A stretch of 64,000 nucleotides of DNA from RH-AL1 sp050013235 (GCA_050013235.1 JBEKFQ010000016.1:1-64000), one strand, 5' to 3'; positions 26,033 to 35,419 are shown, counted from the first letter of the stretch. The notes: generated by a model not told the origin, from the letters alone. Numbers and translations: made by a program.

Positions 26033-27625
26033 ATGACCTCCGAGCCACCGATCACCCATGATTCCGCCGCGCCACAGCAGGCCGCGGACAATACTCCCAT
26101 CGTTATTTTCGATACGACCCTGCGCGACGGCGAGCAATGCCCCGGCGCCACCATGACCTTCGAGGATAAGCTCGAAGTCGCGGCGCTGCTCGACGCGATG
26201 GGCGTCGATATTATCGAGGCCGGCTTCCCCATCGCTTCCGAGGGCGATTTCGAAGCCGTCTCGGCCATCGCCAAGGCAACCAAGCGTGCCAGCGTCGCCG
26301 GTCTCGCCCGCGCGATCGAGGGCGACATTGCCCGCTGCGGCGAGGCCGTGCGCCATGCGGTGAAGCCGCGCATCCACACCTTCGTCTCGACCTCGCCGAT
26401 TCATCTGGCCCATCAGATGAACAAGAACGAGGAGCAGGTTCTCGAGATCATCGCGCGCACGGTGTCCCAGGCCCGCAATCTTGTGGCCGATGTCGAGTGG
26501 TCTGCCATGGACGCGACCCGCACGCCATTGGAATATCTCTGCCGTTGCGTCGAGGCCGCGATCAAGGCTGGGGCCACGACGATCAATTTGCCCGATACGG
26601 TCGGCTATGCCATCCCCGACGAATACGAGGCCATGTTCCGCAATGTGCGGGAGCGCGTGCCCAATTCGGACAAAGCGGTCTTTTCCGTCCATTGCCACGA
26701 CGATTTGGGGCTCGCGGTCGCCAATTCCTTGGCCGGGCTCGCGGGCGGCGCGCGGCAAATCGAATGTACGATCAACGGACTCGGCGAGCGCGCCGGCAAT
26801 GCCGCCTTGGAAGAAGTGGTGATGGCGATCAAGACGCGGCACGACCTCTTGCGCTATTCCAACAGTGTCGATCCCACCATGCTGACGCGAGCCTCGAAGC
26901 TCGTCTCTGCCGTCTCGTCCTTCCCCGTTCAATATAACAAGGCGATCGTCGGCCGGAATGCCTTTGCGCATGAGAGCGGCATTCACCAGGACGGCGTGTT
27001 GAAGAATGCGCTGACCTACGAAATCATGACGCCGGAAAGCGTCGGCGTCGCCAAGACGTCGCTGGTCATGGGCAAGCATTCCGGCCGCCATGCCTTCAAG
27101 GAGAAGCTGAAGGATTTGGGTTACGTGCTCGGCGACAATGCCTTGCAGGATGCTTTCACCCGCTTCAAGGATTTGGCCGACAAGAAAAAGATCGTCTACG
27201 ACGAAGATATCGAAGCCTTGGTCGACGACGAGATCGGCCATGCCCACGAGCGAATCAAGCTGGCGAGCCTGGCCGTCGTGGCCGGCACGACCGGTCCGCA
27301 AACCGCCGAGATTGCGCTCGATATCGATGGCGAGCGCCGGACCTTCAAGGCCAGCGGTAATGGCCCTGTGGATGCGATCTTCAACGCCATCATCAATTTG
27401 GTGCCCCATCGCGGCGTGCTGGAGCTCTATCAGGTCCACGCGGTCACGCAGGGCACCGATGCCCAGGCGGAAGTCTCCGTGCGCCTCGCCGAGGGCGAGA
27501 AACAGGTGACGGCACGCGGCGCCGATCCCGACACGCTCGTCGCCTCCGCCCGCGCCTATATCGCCGCTTTGAACAAGCTGATGGTCAAACGCGGAAAATT
27601 GCGCCCCGATACGCTCGCCAGCTAA
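26033..27625 (+). CDS. leuA: 2-isopropylmalate synthase
   Basis: First committed enzyme of leucine synthesis: condenses acetyl-CoA with 2-oxoisovalerate. 530 residues with TIM-barrel motifs DTTLRDGEQCPGATM and FSVHCHDDLGLAVANSLAG (metal-binding HxH in VHCHDD), NAFAHESGIHQDGVLKN, and the C-terminal LeuA dimer/allosteric domain from about 400 (the leucine feedback site). The upstream leader ORF and hairpin suggest transcription attenuation as well as feedback inhibition. Monocistronic here, with a hairpin and then a tRNA gene downstream. Confidence 0.96.
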   Translation: MTSEPPITHDSAAPQQAADNTPIVIFDTTLRDGEQCPGATMTFEDKLEVAALLDAMGVDIIEAGFPIASEGDFEAVSAIAKATKRASVAGLARAIEGDIARCGEAVRHAVKPRIHTFVSTSPIHLAHQMNKNEEQVLEIIARTVSQARNLVADVEWSAMDATRTPLEYLCRCVEAAIKAGATTINLPDTVGYAIPDEYEAMFRNVRERVPNSDKAVFSVHCHDDLGLAVANSLAGLAGGARQIECTINGLGERAGNAALEEVVMAIKTRHDLLRYSNSVDPTMLTRASKLVSAVSSFPVQYNKAIVGRNAFAHESGIHQDGVLKNALTYEIMTPESVGVAKTSLVMGKHSGRHAFKEKLKDLGYVLGDNALQDAFTRFKDLADKKKIVYDEDIEALVDDEIGHAHERIKLASLAVVAGTTGPQTAEIALDIDGERRTFKASGNGPVDAIFNAIINLVPHRGVLELYQVHAVTQGTDAQAEVSVRLAEGEKQVTARGADPDTLVASARAYIAALNKLMVKRGKLRPDTLAS

Positions 27626-27632
27626 CTTTTTT

Positions 27633-27664
27633 AGGGCGGGGTGCTGGACTTCAGGCCCCGCCCT
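27633..27664. terminator. Hairpin downstream of leuA
   Basis: AGGGCGGGG (27633-27641) pairs perfectly with CCCCGCCCT (27656-27664). The T-run lies before, not after, the stem, so this is not a textbook intrinsic terminator, but the position just past leuA suits transcript ending or 3' protection. Confidence 0.5.
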
Positions 27665-27719
27665 TGGTATGTGGCACGCCTTCGCAGCGGCCGCTCTGGC
27701 CCGCTGGGACGATTTCGAT

Positions 27720-27795
<76 letters not shown>

Positions 27796-27912
27796 TCGAA
27801 ATCAAGGGGTTAGACGAAAATTGACTGCGAGTTTTACCCCGCTGTTTTGATCGGGGTAGCGCTGGGGGTAACAAGGCTCCGGTGGTGCGCCTCTCATTAT
27901 TTGAAGGTTCCG

Positions 27913-28530
27913 ATGCCGCAGCTTCAGCTCGATTGTCCCTTTTGTTTTTCCGAACGAGCTGCATTTACGAGCCGTGCCGGCGTCCGAACGGCGAATGGTG
28001 CTGCTTTGTTCATGCAATGTGGGGTTTGCCAAAGTGCGGTCATTTTGGATGCCCATCACGCAGATGCTTTAGATTGGGCGCTGAGCCATTCGCCAAACGT
28101 ACCGACGTATTTCAACGTGTGGCCGCAAAAAATTAAGCTTAAGTCCCCTGATCATTCGCCCCAGAATGTGTCTGGTTACTTCATGCAAGGAATTGACTCT
28201 CTTGCTCGTAAAAATCTCGACGCCGCTGGCGTGATGTTTCGGAAGGCGCTCGACGCCGGGCTAAAAAAACTTCACCCTGAGGGTAAAGGCTCGTTAGAAA
28301 AACGCATTGATAGCCTGCCGGTAGAAACCGGCGTCACTCCGGCTATGAAGGCATGGGCACATAGCATTCGTCGCCTGGGCAATGATGCCGCGCATGAGGA
28401 GGAACCTTTCTCTGAGGAGGAAGCTAAAGACCTAAAATCGTTCACAGAATTGTTTCTGACGTACGCCTTTACGTTGCCGGGTATGCTTGCTGAGCGCGCG
28501 CCCGCTGAAGTGGTTTCAGCAATCGAATGA
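27913..28530 (+). CDS. DUF4145 domain-containing protein
   Basis: About 205 residues from ATG 27913 (MPQLQLDCPFCF). Two CxxC pairs at the N-terminus (LDCPFCF and MQCGVCQ) probably bind zinc. The C-terminal helical part (ARKNLDAAGVMFRKALDAGL, then HSIRRLGNDAAHEEEPFSEE) matches the DUF4145 pattern of a HEPN-like fold, including the family's RxxGNxAAH-type motif. DUF4145 proteins are common in mobile and defence-associated DNA, but no partner is visible here, so no function is claimed. It follows tRNA-Lys and is AT-richer than the core genes. Confidence 0.75.
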   Translation: MPQLQLDCPFCFSERAAFTSRAGVRTANGAALFMQCGVCQSAVILDAHHADALDWALSHSPNVPTYFNVWPQKIKLKSPDHSPQNVSGYFMQGIDSLARKNLDAAGVMFRKALDAGLKKLHPEGKGSLEKRIDSLPVETGVTPAMKAWAHSIRRLGNDAAHEEEPFSEEEAKDLKSFTELFLTYAFTLPGMLAERAPAEVVSAIE

Positions 28531-28793
28531 AATGATAGATCGGCGGAACTAGTCCATTATCAAACCGGTAAAAGACCGGCCCGGCGGTGCCTTTATGGGG
28601 CGGTCGCCGGGCGCGGTTTTGACGAGGGCCATCTCTCGCGGCCGATGCGAAGCGCCGTCCAAGCCCAGGACAAAAACTTGGGCGGCCATCGGCGCAAGAC
28701 CGGCATGCGCCCGTGCATCCGGGGCGCCTCTCGTCTTGACAAAAATGGTGCGGTTTAGAGTCGGCGTCAAGGAAAACTAGCCGCGCGATGGGT

Positions 28794-29228
28794 CTACTTA
28801 TAAAGCTCGATTTCGGCTCTCAGAAAAACGACGCATTCTTGAACGGCCTGCAAGACATCTACCCCCGCCATCAATACAGCGCCTCGAGGATCCCCGCACC
28901 TACTTCGTCCCGCCATCATACGCCCGGCAATTGCGGGGGGCCGTACCAGCACCTCGCTCACATGAAGAGGCATATTCACCCGATCTTTATCACTACCGCT
29001 ATGCACGTGTTTTACAGCATGGGCGATTCGGTCAATTGCAGCGAAATTAGGTGATGTATCCCGGAAGGTCTTTCGTAGGCTCTTTTGCCCCTTGTTCTTG
29101 GGCATGTAGTCTAAGGTGTGAAACGTGACAACGCAGGCAAGAAAAGTTCGACGCTTCGACCAGGCATTTTTCTCGAATTCGGCGATCGTCGGTAGGACGA
29201 TCTCGTTTAAATAAGCGGATGCGTCCAT
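28794..29228 (-). CDS. Hypothetical protein
   Basis: Not recognised. 144 residues, soluble, no signal peptide, starting MDASAYLNEIVLPTIAEFEK. The middle (TFLACVVTFHTLDYM and NFAAIDRIAHAVKHVHSG) is helical with regularly spaced His residues, and the C-terminus (VLQAVQECVVFLRAEIELY) is amphipathic. The coding strand is favoured over the opposite ORF because its codon use is more natural. It lies in the accessory stretch after tRNA-Lys. Confidence 0.6.
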   Translation of the reverse strand: MDASAYLNEIVLPTIAEFEKNAWSKRRTFLACVVTFHTLDYMPKNKGQKSLRKTFRDTSPNFAAIDRIAHAVKHVHSGSDKDRVNMPLHVSEVLVRPPAIAGRMMAGRSRCGDPRGAVLMAGVDVLQAVQECVVFLRAEIELYK

Positions 29229-29571
29229 CGTCCTCTTTCGTTAATGATATTTATGCGCATCGACTGCTCTATGTGCGTATCAGTTGAAGGGATTTGATCG
29301 CGGCACTCGCAAAGCGGCTTAGCGTGAAACGGCGCCGAAAGCGTGACTCGGCTTTCGGCAAAGCTAAGGGACTGTTATTGAGAATGAAATCCTATTCCAA
29401 GGGGTCTCGGCCGGCTCCGGCCGAGACCCCTTCATCAGAGCAAATTCGGGCATCCTTTCAAAGTCTCGACGCGCAGGTTAGCGGGGTCGATTCTCGGGGG
29501 CGGTCCACACGTCACCGCTGTTGCGGCTACGATTTGGCCGCGGCCTTTTTGAAAGCGCATGCCGGGCGATT
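29229..29571. other. Intergenic region with possible structured RNA
   Basis: No supported gene. It contains a nested inverted repeat (29320-29371: outer CTTAGC/GCTAAG, inner CCGAAAGC/GCTTTCGG) followed by a very strong hairpin at 29399-29432. This layout could be a small non-coding RNA on the plus strand ending at the hairpin, but there is no direct evidence of transcription. Confidence 0.4.
29399..29432. terminator. Strong GC-rich hairpin
   Basis: The 16-base arm starting AAGGGGTCTCGG is followed, after two bases, by its exact reverse complement. It lies about 140 bases beyond the RlpA-like gene stop (minus strand) and just past the structured region on the plus strand. It may terminate from either side. 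Confidence 0.6.
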
Positions 29572-29988
29572 TTAGTTGAGCTGAGCAACCTGGACATTGG
29601 CTGAGCCGGGCTTCTCCAAACCAATCACCCGCGCCGCGCCGCGTGACAGATCCAGCGAGCGACCGGTCCATTTTGCCGGTCCACGATCGTTGACAACGAC
29701 GACGACGCAGCTACGGAAGCAGACCTGCAAGCGCGTGCCAAAGGGAAGCGAACGATGCGCGGCCGTCAGGCCCGCGGGCCGGAAGCGTTCGCCCGACGCG
29801 GTCCTGTGACCGGATTCGGAACCGTAATAGCTAGCCCGCATGGTTTGAGCGTGGGCGTTGGCTGTGAAAGGAAAGGAAACTAGAAACAGAGCGCACATGT
29901 TTCCACATTTGCGCCAGGATTTGGCGCGCTGAAATTTAATCAATATTCCTCCGTCGGTTAGCTCTACATCGTAGAAGGTGGGCGGCAT
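29572..29988 (-). CDS. RlpA-like double-psi beta-barrel protein
   Basis: 138 residues; a hydrophobic signal-like segment near 31-47 (MCALFLVSFPFTANAHA) precedes the RlpA core: RASYYGSESGHRTASGERF, LTAAHRSLPFGTRLQV and VVVVNDRGPAKWTGRSLDLSRGAA (a fragment of the conserved block), containing the conserved His and Asp of the barrel. RlpA proteins cleave or bind denuded glycan strands at the septum. This copy is the short form without a SPOR domain. Start may be 29988 or 29898; the first keeps positive residues ahead of the hydrophobic segment. Confidence 0.8.
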   Translation of the reverse strand: MPPTFYDVELTDGGILIKFQRAKSWRKCGNMCALFLVSFPFTANAHAQTMRASYYGSESGHRTASGERFRPAGLTAAHRSLPFGTRLQVCFRSCVVVVVNDRGPAKWTGRSLDLSRGAARVIGLEKPGSANVQVAQLN

Positions 29989-30520
29989 TGAGCCAGGTGG
30001 GGATTAAGTCTTAATCAAGACTGCTATGCACATTGGCGTTGCTGGCCAAAGCACCCAACTCGATGCCACCTAGCTTGCAATTAAGGTCGGAATTGGGTCG
30101 TGGCGTGAAAAACTTGGCAGGCGTTTATGTCGCGGCACGTGACTTGGGCCCAATCGAAAAGGGTTCTGGCCTAAACTTTTAGGTTATACCGCGTCCCTTA
30201 AAGGCCGGCTCTATAGGCGATTTCCGGAAATGGCGGCGGCCGGATTTAAGGGTGCGAAAGAGGTTCGGCATGGCGCCATCCCGTAGGATCCGGCCGGACG
30301 GAATTTTCACGCCGAAAGTCCTTTCGCCGGGCAGCTCAATGATGCGATGATCGGACATCGTCAAAACGCCGGTAACCAGATTACGCGCCTTGGCTTCGTG
30401 CTCGCCCCTAAAGCCGCTTCTTACCAGGGAGTTAGCGCTTGTCCTCGATTGAGAAAGTCCGCAACTATTTCGGGTCATGCTCCAGCGTCCGGCTGAATAT
30501 TGCGATCGAGGAGCAAGGCC
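29989..30520. other. Intergenic region upstream of the hyp operon
   Basis: About 530 bases. The only candidate is a 59-codon minus-strand ORF (30179-30358, starting MSDHRIIELPGERTFGV) without a clear ribosome-binding site, which I do not call. A sigma54-like GGCTGAATATTGC near 30491 has the GG and GC doublets one base too close together. The hyp promoter is probably here but cannot be fixed by eye. Confidence 0.4.
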
Positions 30521-30862
30521 GTGCATGAAATGTCGCTGACCGAGGGGGTCGTCGAGATTTTGCAGGAAGAGGCCCGCAAGCAGGGGTTTTCGCGCGTGCG
30601 GCTGGTGCGGCTCGAGATTGGTGCGATTGGCGGTGTCGATCCGCAAGCCATGGAATTTTGCTTCGACGCGGTGACGCGCGGAACCTTGGCCGAAGGCGCG
30701 CGCCTCGAAATTGTCACCACGCCGGGGCAGGGATGGTGTCTCGACTGCGGAAAAACGGTGCCACTTTTGGAGCGGTTTGGCGCCTGCCCAGAATGCGGCA
30801 ATCATCATGTGCAAATGACGGGCGGCGGCGAAATGCGCGTTAGGGAACTGGAGGTCGATTAA
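30521..30862 (+). CDS. hypA: Hydrogenase nickel incorporation protein HypA
   Basis: Nickel metallochaperone that works with HypB to insert Ni into the NiFe-hydrogenase large subunit. 113 residues starting at GTG 30521 (VHEMSLTEGV), which puts the Ni-binding His at position 2 as in all HypA proteins. An in-frame ATG at 30500 would destroy this N-terminus. Zinc-site cysteines are Cys73, Cys76, Cys89 and Cys92. The gene overlaps hypB by one base and opens a six-gene hyp operon. Confidence 0.96.
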   Translation: MHEMSLTEGVVEILQEEARKQGFSRVRLVRLEIGAIGGVDPQAMEFCFDAVTRGTLAEGARLEIVTTPGQGWCLDCGKTVPLLERFGACPECGNHHVQMTGGGEMRVRELEVD

Positions 30863-31770
30863 TGTGCACGGTTTGCGGATGCGGTTCGGCATCAATCGAA
30901 ACGGGGGCCCAAGACCTTAAAACGGTCCATGATCATGGGCACGAGACCCACGATCACACGCACAGTCATGACCACGACCACGTGCACGGCCATCATCACC
31001 ACGATCATGCGCATGCAGGCGCGGCGGAAAAGATCGATTTCGGCGGCGGCCTGGCGGGCGTGCATGTTCCCGGCATGAGTCAGGAGCGCATTGTCCAGAT
31101 CGAGCGCGACATTCTCTCCAAGAACCGGTCCTATGCAGAGGCCAATCGCGCGCGTTTCGCCCATCAGGACGTGCTGGCGCTTAATTTCGTTTCGAGCCCC
31201 GGTTCCGGCAAGACCTCTCTGCTGGTGCGCGTCATCGAAGATCTGAAATCGCGGCAGACCATCGCCGTCATCGAGGGCGATCAGCAGACCTCGAACGATG
31301 CCGAAAGAATCCGCGCCACGGGTGTTCCGGCGATCCAGATCAACACCGGCAAGGGCTGCCATCTCGACGCGCATATGGTCGGTCATGCGCTGGAAAGCTT
31401 GGCGCTGCAGGACAACAGTCTCCTGTTCATCGAAAATGTCGGCAATCTGGTTTGCCCCGCCGCGTTCGATCTCGGCGAGGCGCATAAAGTCGTGCTGCTC
31501 TCGACGACCGAGGGCGAGGACAAACCGGCCAAATATCCCGATATGTTCGCCGCCGCCGATCTGATGCTGTTGAATAAAGCCGATCTCTTGCCGCATCTCG
31601 ATTTTGATGTTGGCGCCTGTATCGCTCATGCGTTGCGCGTCAATCCAAATTTGCAAACCCTGGTGGTTTCGGCCAAAACCGGCGAAGGCATGGCGGCTTT
31701 CTACGCTTGGATCGAGACCCGCGCCGCTCGCGCTCAAAAGACCGCGCAGTCAAAAGGGACGCCTGCATGA
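30862..31770 (+). CDS. hypB: Hydrogenase nickel incorporation GTPase HypB
   Basis: GTPase that delivers nickel to hydrogenase. 302 residues: N-terminal high-affinity Ni motif CTVCGCG, then a histidine-rich stretch (16 His within residues 23-51) that could store nickel, then the G domain with P-loop SSPGSGKTSLL (Lys117), the metal-site region NTGKGCHLDAHMV, and the guanine motif LNKADL. Such long His-rich HypB proteins can both store and deliver Ni. It overlaps hypA and hypF by one and four bases. Confidence 0.96.
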   Translation: MCTVCGCGSASIETGAQDLKTVHDHGHETHDHTHSHDHDHVHGHHHHDHAHAGAAEKIDFGGGLAGVHVPGMSQERIVQIERDILSKNRSYAEANRARFAHQDVLALNFVSSPGSGKTSLLVRVIEDLKSRQTIAVIEGDQQTSNDAERIRATGVPAIQINTGKGCHLDAHMVGHALESLALQDNSLLFIENVGNLVCPAAFDLGEAHKVVLLSTTEGEDKPAKYPDMFAAADLMLLNKADLLPHLDFDVGACIAHALRVNPNLQTLVVSAKTGEGMAAFYAWIETRAARAQKTAQSKGTPA

Positions 31771-34001
31771 ATCGTCAAGCGGCGAGCCTTGCGAAAGCCG
31801 AGCCGGCGCGTCTGCGTCTGCGCCTGCGTGGCGCGGTGCAGGGCGTTGGCTTCAGGCCTTTCGCTTACGGGCTCGCTAAACGCCTGTCGCTCGCGGGTTT
31901 CGTGCGAAACGACGCGGATGGCGTCGTGGTGGAGATCGAGGGCGCGCGCGCCAGCGAATTTCTCGATGCGCTCAAGGCCGGATTGCCGCCGCTCGCGCGC
32001 CTCGATGCCGCCGATGTCGAGGCGCTTGCGCCGCGCGGCGATCAAAGCTTCGCCATACTCGACTCACAGGGCGGCCAGACCCGCACCCGCATCCCGCCAG
32101 ATGCGGCGGTCTGCCCAGCCTGCCTCGATGATCTGTTTAATCCCGCCAGCCGGTTTCATCTCTATCCCTTCGTCAATTGCACGCATTGCGGCCCGCGCTA
32201 TACGTTGACGAGGCATCTACCCTATGACCGCGCGCGGACCTCCATGGCGGCTTTCCCGATGTGCGCGGCCTGCGCCGGGGACTACCAAGACGCCGGCAAC
32301 CGCCGCTTTCACGCCGAACCCATCGCTTGCCCGGACTGCGGCCCGCGTCTGTCGCATGGGATAAGCGAAATCGTCGCCGCTTTGCGCGCGGGAAAGATCG
32401 TCGCGCTGAAAGGCATTGGCGGCTATCATTTGATGTGCGACGCCGGCAACGAGAACACCATTCTCGAATTGCGCCGCCGCAAGAATCGCGAAGCCAAACC
32501 TTTTGCCGTCATGGCCGCCAATGAAGCCTCGATTGGGTTTTTCGCCGAAGCCAACGCTGCCGAACTCGCTCTCGTCCGTCATCCCGCCCACCCTATCGTG
32601 CTGATGGACAGCCGCGACAAATTGCCCGCAGCTCTGGCGCCGCGCCTGGCCCGCATCGGCGTCATGCTCCCCTATGCGCCCGTGCATCACCTTTTGTTCC
32701 ACGAGGCGGCGAGCGGAAGACGCGATGCGTCGAGCGAATTCGCGATTGTCGCCACCAGCGCCAATCCCGGCGGCGAGCCATTGATCACCGATGATGCGCA
32801 GGCGCTGACCAAACTAGCGGGGATCGCCGATCTCATCGTCACGCACGGCCGTGAGATCGTGACACGGGCCGACGACAGCGTGATGAGCGTGATCGACGGC
32901 GCGCCGTCCTTCATCCGGCGCGCGCGCGGCTTCGTTCCCGAGCCGGTCGATCTGGGTTTCGATGGACCGGATATTCTGGCCTGCGGCGGCCATCTCAAGG
33001 CGACGATCACGGTCACACGTGGACGCGAGGCTTTTGTCTGCCAGCATATTGGCGACCTGTCCGATGCCGCGACCTTCCGCTTTTACGAGGAAAGCGCGCA
33101 TCATCTTCTCTGCCTGCTCGACGTCAAGCCCGAGGCCGTGGCTTGCGACCTGCATCCCGATTATCTCTCGACGCGCTATGCCGACGAGACTGGTTTGCCT
33201 TTGTTGCGCATCCAACATCACGCCGCGCATATTGCCGCGATTGGCGCCGAGCATAAAATTTTTGGGCCGCTGCTTGGCGTTGCGCTCGACGGCCACGGGA
33301 TGGGCTCCGATGGCCAAGCCTGGGGCGGCGAATTGATGCGTCTCGAGGAAGCGCTGTTCAGCCGCCTCGGCCATCTCGCGCCTTTGGCGTTGCCGGGCGG
33401 AGATCGCGCCGCGCGCGAACCATGGCGCATGGGTCTTGCCGCGCTGAAGGCGATCGATCGTCTCGACGAGGCACAGGCGCTCTGGGGTCACATTCCCGAA
33501 GTTTCGATGGCGGCGAAACATTTGCGGGGCGCGGAGTTTTTTCCACAAACGACAAGCATGGGCCGTCTCTTCGACGCGGCGGCGGCGCTTCTCGGCGTTT
33601 GCCTGCGGCAGGATTTCGAGGGTCAGGCGGCGATGGAACTGGAGTCGCTGGTCCGCGCGCCGCAGGCGTTGGACGATGGGTTCGTCATCCGCGACGGCGT
33701 GTTGGATTTTTCGCCCTTGCTGGCCTTTCTCGTGACCGCAAAACCTTCACCGGCGATGGGCGCGGATCTGTTTCATGGAACCTTGATCGAAGGTCTCGTA
33801 AGCTGGATCTGGTCCATCGCGCGCGAGGGCGAGACCGTCGCGCTTGGCGGCGGCTGCATGATGAATCGGGTTCTCGCGGAAGGTCTGGCGCGCGGATTGC
33901 GCCAAAAGGGATTTGTGCCGCTGTTGGCGCGCGCTTTTCCGCCCAATGACGGCGGCCTTTCGCTCGGTCAGGCGGTTCTGGCGCGCGCCATGCTGATTTA
34001 A
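31767..34001 (+). CDS. hypF: Carbamoyltransferase HypF
   Basis: Turns carbamoyl phosphate into the carbamoyl-adenylate that HypE converts to the CN ligands of the NiFe active site. 744 residues: acylphosphatase domain (about 15-100, RGAVQGVGFRPFAYGLAKRL), four CxxC zinc-finger pairs (about 110-190: CPACLDD, CTHCGPR, CAACAGD, CPDCGPR), YrdC domain (about 195-385) and a Kae1-like carbamoyltransferase domain with LRIQHHAAHIAA and VALDGHGMGSDGQ. Start at ATG 31767 overlaps the hypB stop. Confidence 0.96.
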   Translation: MNRQAASLAKAEPARLRLRLRGAVQGVGFRPFAYGLAKRLSLAGFVRNDADGVVVEIEGARASEFLDALKAGLPPLARLDAADVEALAPRGDQSFAILDSQGGQTRTRIPPDAAVCPACLDDLFNPASRFHLYPFVNCTHCGPRYTLTRHLPYDRARTSMAAFPMCAACAGDYQDAGNRRFHAEPIACPDCGPRLSHGISEIVAALRAGKIVALKGIGGYHLMCDAGNENTILELRRRKNREAKPFAVMAANEASIGFFAEANAAELALVRHPAHPIVLMDSRDKLPAALAPRLARIGVMLPYAPVHHLLFHEAASGRRDASSEFAIVATSANPGGEPLITDDAQALTKLAGIADLIVTHGREIVTRADDSVMSVIDGAPSFIRRARGFVPEPVDLGFDGPDILACGGHLKATITVTRGREAFVCQHIGDLSDAATFRFYEESAHHLLCLLDVKPEAVACDLHPDYLSTRYADETGLPLLRIQHHAAHIAAIGAEHKIFGPLLGVALDGHGMGSDGQAWGGELMRLEEALFSRLGHLAPLALPGGDRAAREPWRMGLAALKAIDRLDEAQALWGHIPEVSMAAKHLRGAEFFPQTTSMGRLFDAAAALLGVCLRQDFEGQAAMELESLVRAPQALDDGFVIRDGVLDFSPLLAFLVTAKPSPAMGADLFHGTLIEGLVSWIWSIAREGETVALGGGCMMNRVLAEGLARGLRQKGFVPLLARAFPPNDGGLSLGQAVLARAMLI

Positions 34002-34013
34002 GGAGAAGGTCCG

Positions 34014-34250
34014 ATGTGTCTCGCCATCCCGGTCCAAGTGACTGAATTGCTCGACGACGACATGGCGCGCGTGACGCTCGATGGCGTCTCGAAAGTCATA
34101 TCGCTGGCGCTGGTCGAGGACGTGCGCATTGGCGATTACGTCATCCTGCATGTCGGCTATGCCTTGAATAAACTCGATCCCGGAGAAGCGGGAAAAACCT
34201 TGGCTCTGCTCGACGAGGCGGCGCGCGTGACGGAAGGAGCGCGCCCGTGA
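34014..34250 (+). CDS. hypC: Hydrogenase assembly chaperone HypC
   Basis: Small chaperone that carries the Fe(CN)2CO unit with HypD and holds the large subunit open. 78 residues starting MCLAIPVQV, with the essential Cys2, and the family segment GDYVILHVGYALNKLD. It overlaps hypD by four bases. Confidence 0.95.
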   Translation: MCLAIPVQVTELLDDDMARVTLDGVSKVISLALVEDVRIGDYVILHVGYALNKLDPGEAGKTLALLDEAARVTEGARP

Positions 34251-35419
34251 AATATGTCGATGAATATCGCGATGGGAAGCTCGCGCGCGCCATCGCCGCC
34301 ACGATCGCCGCCGAGGTGCGTCCCGAACTTTCCTATCGTTTCATGGAATTTTGCGGCGGCCATACGCATGCGATCTCACGCTATGGCATCGAGGATTTGT
34401 TGCCCGCCAATGTCCGGATGATTCACGGGCCGGGCTGTCCGGTCTGCGTGTTGCCGGTTGGGCGCATCGACGACGCCATCAAACTGGCGCGGCGCCGGGA
34501 TATTACGCTTTGCACCTATGGCGATTTGATGCGCGTGCCGGGCTCGCAGGGCTCCAGTCTGTTGAAGGCCAAAGCCGCCGGGGCCGATATTCGCATGGTT
34601 TATTCGACGCTGGATGCCGTGCGCATCGCGCAGGCCGAGCCCGGTCGAAATGTGGTGTTTTTCGCGATCGGGTTCGAGACGACGACACCGCCGACAGCCA
34701 TGGCCATTTTGGCGGCGCAGAAGAAGGGCTTGAGCAATTTTTTCATTTTTTGCAATCACGTGCTAACGCCGGCCGCGATCCAGAATATTCTGGAAAGCCC
34801 CGATGTCCGCGCCTTGGGCAATGTCCGCATCGACGGCTTTGTCGGCCCGGCCCATGTCAGCACGGTGATCGGCACGCGGCCCTATCACGCTTTCGCGGAG
34901 GAATTCGAGAAGCCCGTGGTGATCGCGGGTTTTGAACCGCTCGATGTGATGCAGGCGATTTTGATGCTGGTGCGGCAGGTCAATTCCGGCCGTCATGAAG
35001 TTGAAAATCAATATATCCGCGCGGTGACCGTGGACGGCAATCTCAAGGCGCAGGATTTTGTCGCGCAGGTCTTCGAGCCGCGCGACAGTTTCGAATGGCG
35101 CGGGCTTGGTATGGTGCCAAACAGCGCCTTGCGTTTGCGCGAGGCCTATGCCCGATACGACGCGGAGAAGGTTTTCGCGATCGAGACCGTTCAAGCCGAG
35201 GACAATCCCGCCTGCGAATGCGGCGCCATTTTGCGCGGGGTCAAGAAGCCCGCCGATTGCAAACTGTTCGGTACTTTGTGCACGCCCGAGACGCCGATGG
35301 GCTCTTGCATGGTGTCCTCCGAAGGCTCCTGCGCCGCGCATTGGACCTACGGACGTTTCCGTGACTACGCCCGCCAAGAGACGCAAAGGCATGAGTTCGA
35401 ACAGAAAGCCGCCTCATGA
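34247..35419 (+). CDS. hypD: Hydrogenase maturation protein HypD
   Basis: [4Fe-4S] scaffold protein that assembles the Fe(CN)2CO centre with HypC and receives CN from HypE. 390 residues, normal. Conserved motifs: FCGGHTHAISRYG, HGPGCPVCVLPVGRID, AIGFETTTPPTA, and the C-terminal cysteine cluster (NPACECGAILRG, LFGTLCTPETPMGSCMVS). Overlaps hypC and hypE by four bases each, so the operon is translationally coupled. Confidence 0.96.
   Translation: MKYVDEYRDGKLARAIAATIAAEVRPELSYRFMEFCGGHTHAISRYGIEDLLPANVRMIHGPGCPVCVLPVGRIDDAIKLARRRDITLCTYGDLMRVPGSQGSSLLKAKAAGADIRMVYSTLDAVRIAQAEPGRNVVFFAIGFETTTPPTAMAILAAQKKGLSNFFIFCNHVLTPAAIQNILESPDVRALGNVRIDGFVGPAHVSTVIGTRPYHAFAEEFEKPVVIAGFEPLDVMQAILMLVRQVNSGRHEVENQYIRAVTVDGNLKAQDFVAQVFEPRDSFEWRGLGMVPNSALRLREAYARYDAEKVFAIETVQAEDNPACECGAILRGVKKPADCKLFGTLCTPETPMGSCMVSSEGSCAAHWTYGRFRDYARQETQRHEFEQKAAS

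Noticed and set aside
29294..29575. Plus-strand 93-codon ORF
   Set aside because: Crosses both the nested stems and the strong hairpin, has low-complexity basic sequence and no ribosome-binding site; more likely non-coding.
30485..30512. Sigma54-type promoter before hypA (GGCTGAATATTGC)
   Set aside because: GG and GC doublets are separated by nine, not ten bases, and the implied start would leave almost no leader; not convincing.
27796..30520. Phage or ICE integration with att repeats at tRNA-Lys
   Set aside because: No integrase and no repeated copy of the tRNA 3' end were found; kept only as a possible old insertion.
32814..33548. Minus-strand ORF within hypF
   Set aside because: Shadow of the conserved HypF Kae1-like domain.
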